A DNA stretch of 64,000 bases. It comes from Acinetobacter sp. ANC 3813 (lineage in GTDB: Bacteria; Pseudomonadota; Gammaproteobacteria; Pseudomonadales; Moraxellaceae). Numbering within the stretch: the stretch's first letter is position 1; each line of letters begins with the position of its first letter. The notes under the pieces were generated by a model. The model made no database searches and was not told the origin of the DNA. It saw only the letters and a program-made list of their open reading frames with translations. Below, piece by piece: positions 63,774 through 64,000 of this stretch. The position numbers and the translations under genes were made by a program. The DNA is taken from positions 372,001 to 436,000 of the forward strand of contig NZ_NEGK01000001.1 in NCBI RefSeq assembly GCF_002135435.1, written 5' to 3'.

Positions 63774-64000
63774 TTATTCTCCAGTGTATTGCGCAGGACG
63801 TTTTTCAAAGAAAGCATTGACGCCTTCTTTTTGGTCCTTGGTATCAAATAAAATTTGGAATGCTTTACGCTCAAGCGCCAGCGCGCCTTGCAGCGATTGA
63901 TCCTGCCCGAGGTTCGTGACTTCTTTAATTTGCTGAACAGCAATTGGTGAAAAACTTGCGATGGTTTTAGCCAATTCAATGGCATGGCTAATGGTCTGCT
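63774..64000 (-). CDS. Enoyl-CoA hydratase/isomerase (C-terminal part, cut by window edge)
   Basis: The last 75 residues of a crotonase-family protein, with the start beyond the right edge. The C-terminal helix region AKTIASFSPIAVQQIKE and EGVNAFFEKRPAQYTGE is typical of the family's trimerisation part. It is upstream of and 3 bases from the PaaH-type dehydrogenase, as part of the same operon. Catalytic glutamates are outside the window. Confidence 0.9.
   Translation of the reverse strand, partial: QTISHAIELAKTIASFSPIAVQQIKEVTNLGQDQSLQGALALERKAFQILFDTKDQKEGVNAFFEKRPAQYTGE

Noticed and set aside
1-64000. CRISPR arrays, tRNA or rRNA genes, insertion sequences, prophage or integron features
   Set aside because: No regularly spaced repeats, no transposase or integrase reading frames, and no recognisable RNA gene were seen on reading the window.

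Overview
The window looks like chromosomal DNA of an Acinetobacter-type gammaproteobacterium. Three things suggest this: the maf-mreDCB / gatCAB arrangement, the moderately AT-rich sequence, and the many short catabolic islands controlled by IclR, TetR or MarR-type regulators. This assignment rests on gene content and sequence style only; no search was run.

Layout. (1) 1-5995 is housekeeping: maf (cut by the window edge), mreD, mreC and mreB on the minus strand, and divergent gatC-gatA-gatB. (2) 6027-14440 is mixed accessory DNA: an AT-rich HEPN-type gene that appears split by a -1 frame change, an intergenic repeat, a quinone-oxidoreductase-like enzyme, exported or unknown proteins, an SbmA-type peptide transporter, a 64-residue orphan and an orphan vsr nuclease. 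(3) 14890-18778 is a tyrosine catabolic operon: hpd, an AroP-type permease and an aromatic aminotransferase. (4) 18932-28289 is a TetR-associated aromatic island with an HbpA/MhpA-like flavin monooxygenase, a BphC-like extradiol dioxygenase, a meta-cleavage hydrolase, a FAH-family enzyme, an ACMSD-type amidohydrolase, an SDR and a FadL-type channel. (5) 28414-43196 is an IclR-associated island with a porin, a ThDP enzyme, an aldehyde dehydrogenase, an aspartate-dehydrogenase homologue, two SDRs, an alpha/beta hydrolase, a cupin, an MFS importer and a complete three-component Rieske oxygenase with a second extradiol dioxygenase. A near-identical 18-bp inverted repeat lies at both ends of this island. 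(6) 43297-44921 holds a MarR remnant and a haem-oxygenase-like diiron (HDO) candidate. (7) 45208-58568 is an iron island: a PepSY reductase-like protein with two small partners, a TonB receptor, and a compact catecholate siderophore pathway (isochorismate synthase, DHB-AMP ligase, isochorismatase, separate aryl carrier protein, DHB dehydrogenase, free-standing VibH-like condensation enzyme, ornithine/lysine decarboxylase, siderophore-interacting reductase) with Fur-like boxes at its three divergent promoters. (8) 58819-64000 holds an IclR regulator and a CoA-ester module (CaiB transferase, 3-oxoadipyl-CoA-type thiolase, PaaH-type dehydrogenase, partial enoyl-CoA hydratase).

How it works together. 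Islands 3, 4, 5 and 8 look like separate funnels that break down aromatic or dicarboxylic compounds to central metabolites, each with its own uptake protein or regulator. The iron island should make, import and reduce a small bis-catechol amide siderophore. The least conventional parts are island 5 (no textbook pathway fits its enzyme set), the minimal diamine-catechol siderophore cluster, and the split HEPN gene. No rRNA, tRNA, CRISPR array, insertion sequence or prophage was recognised.
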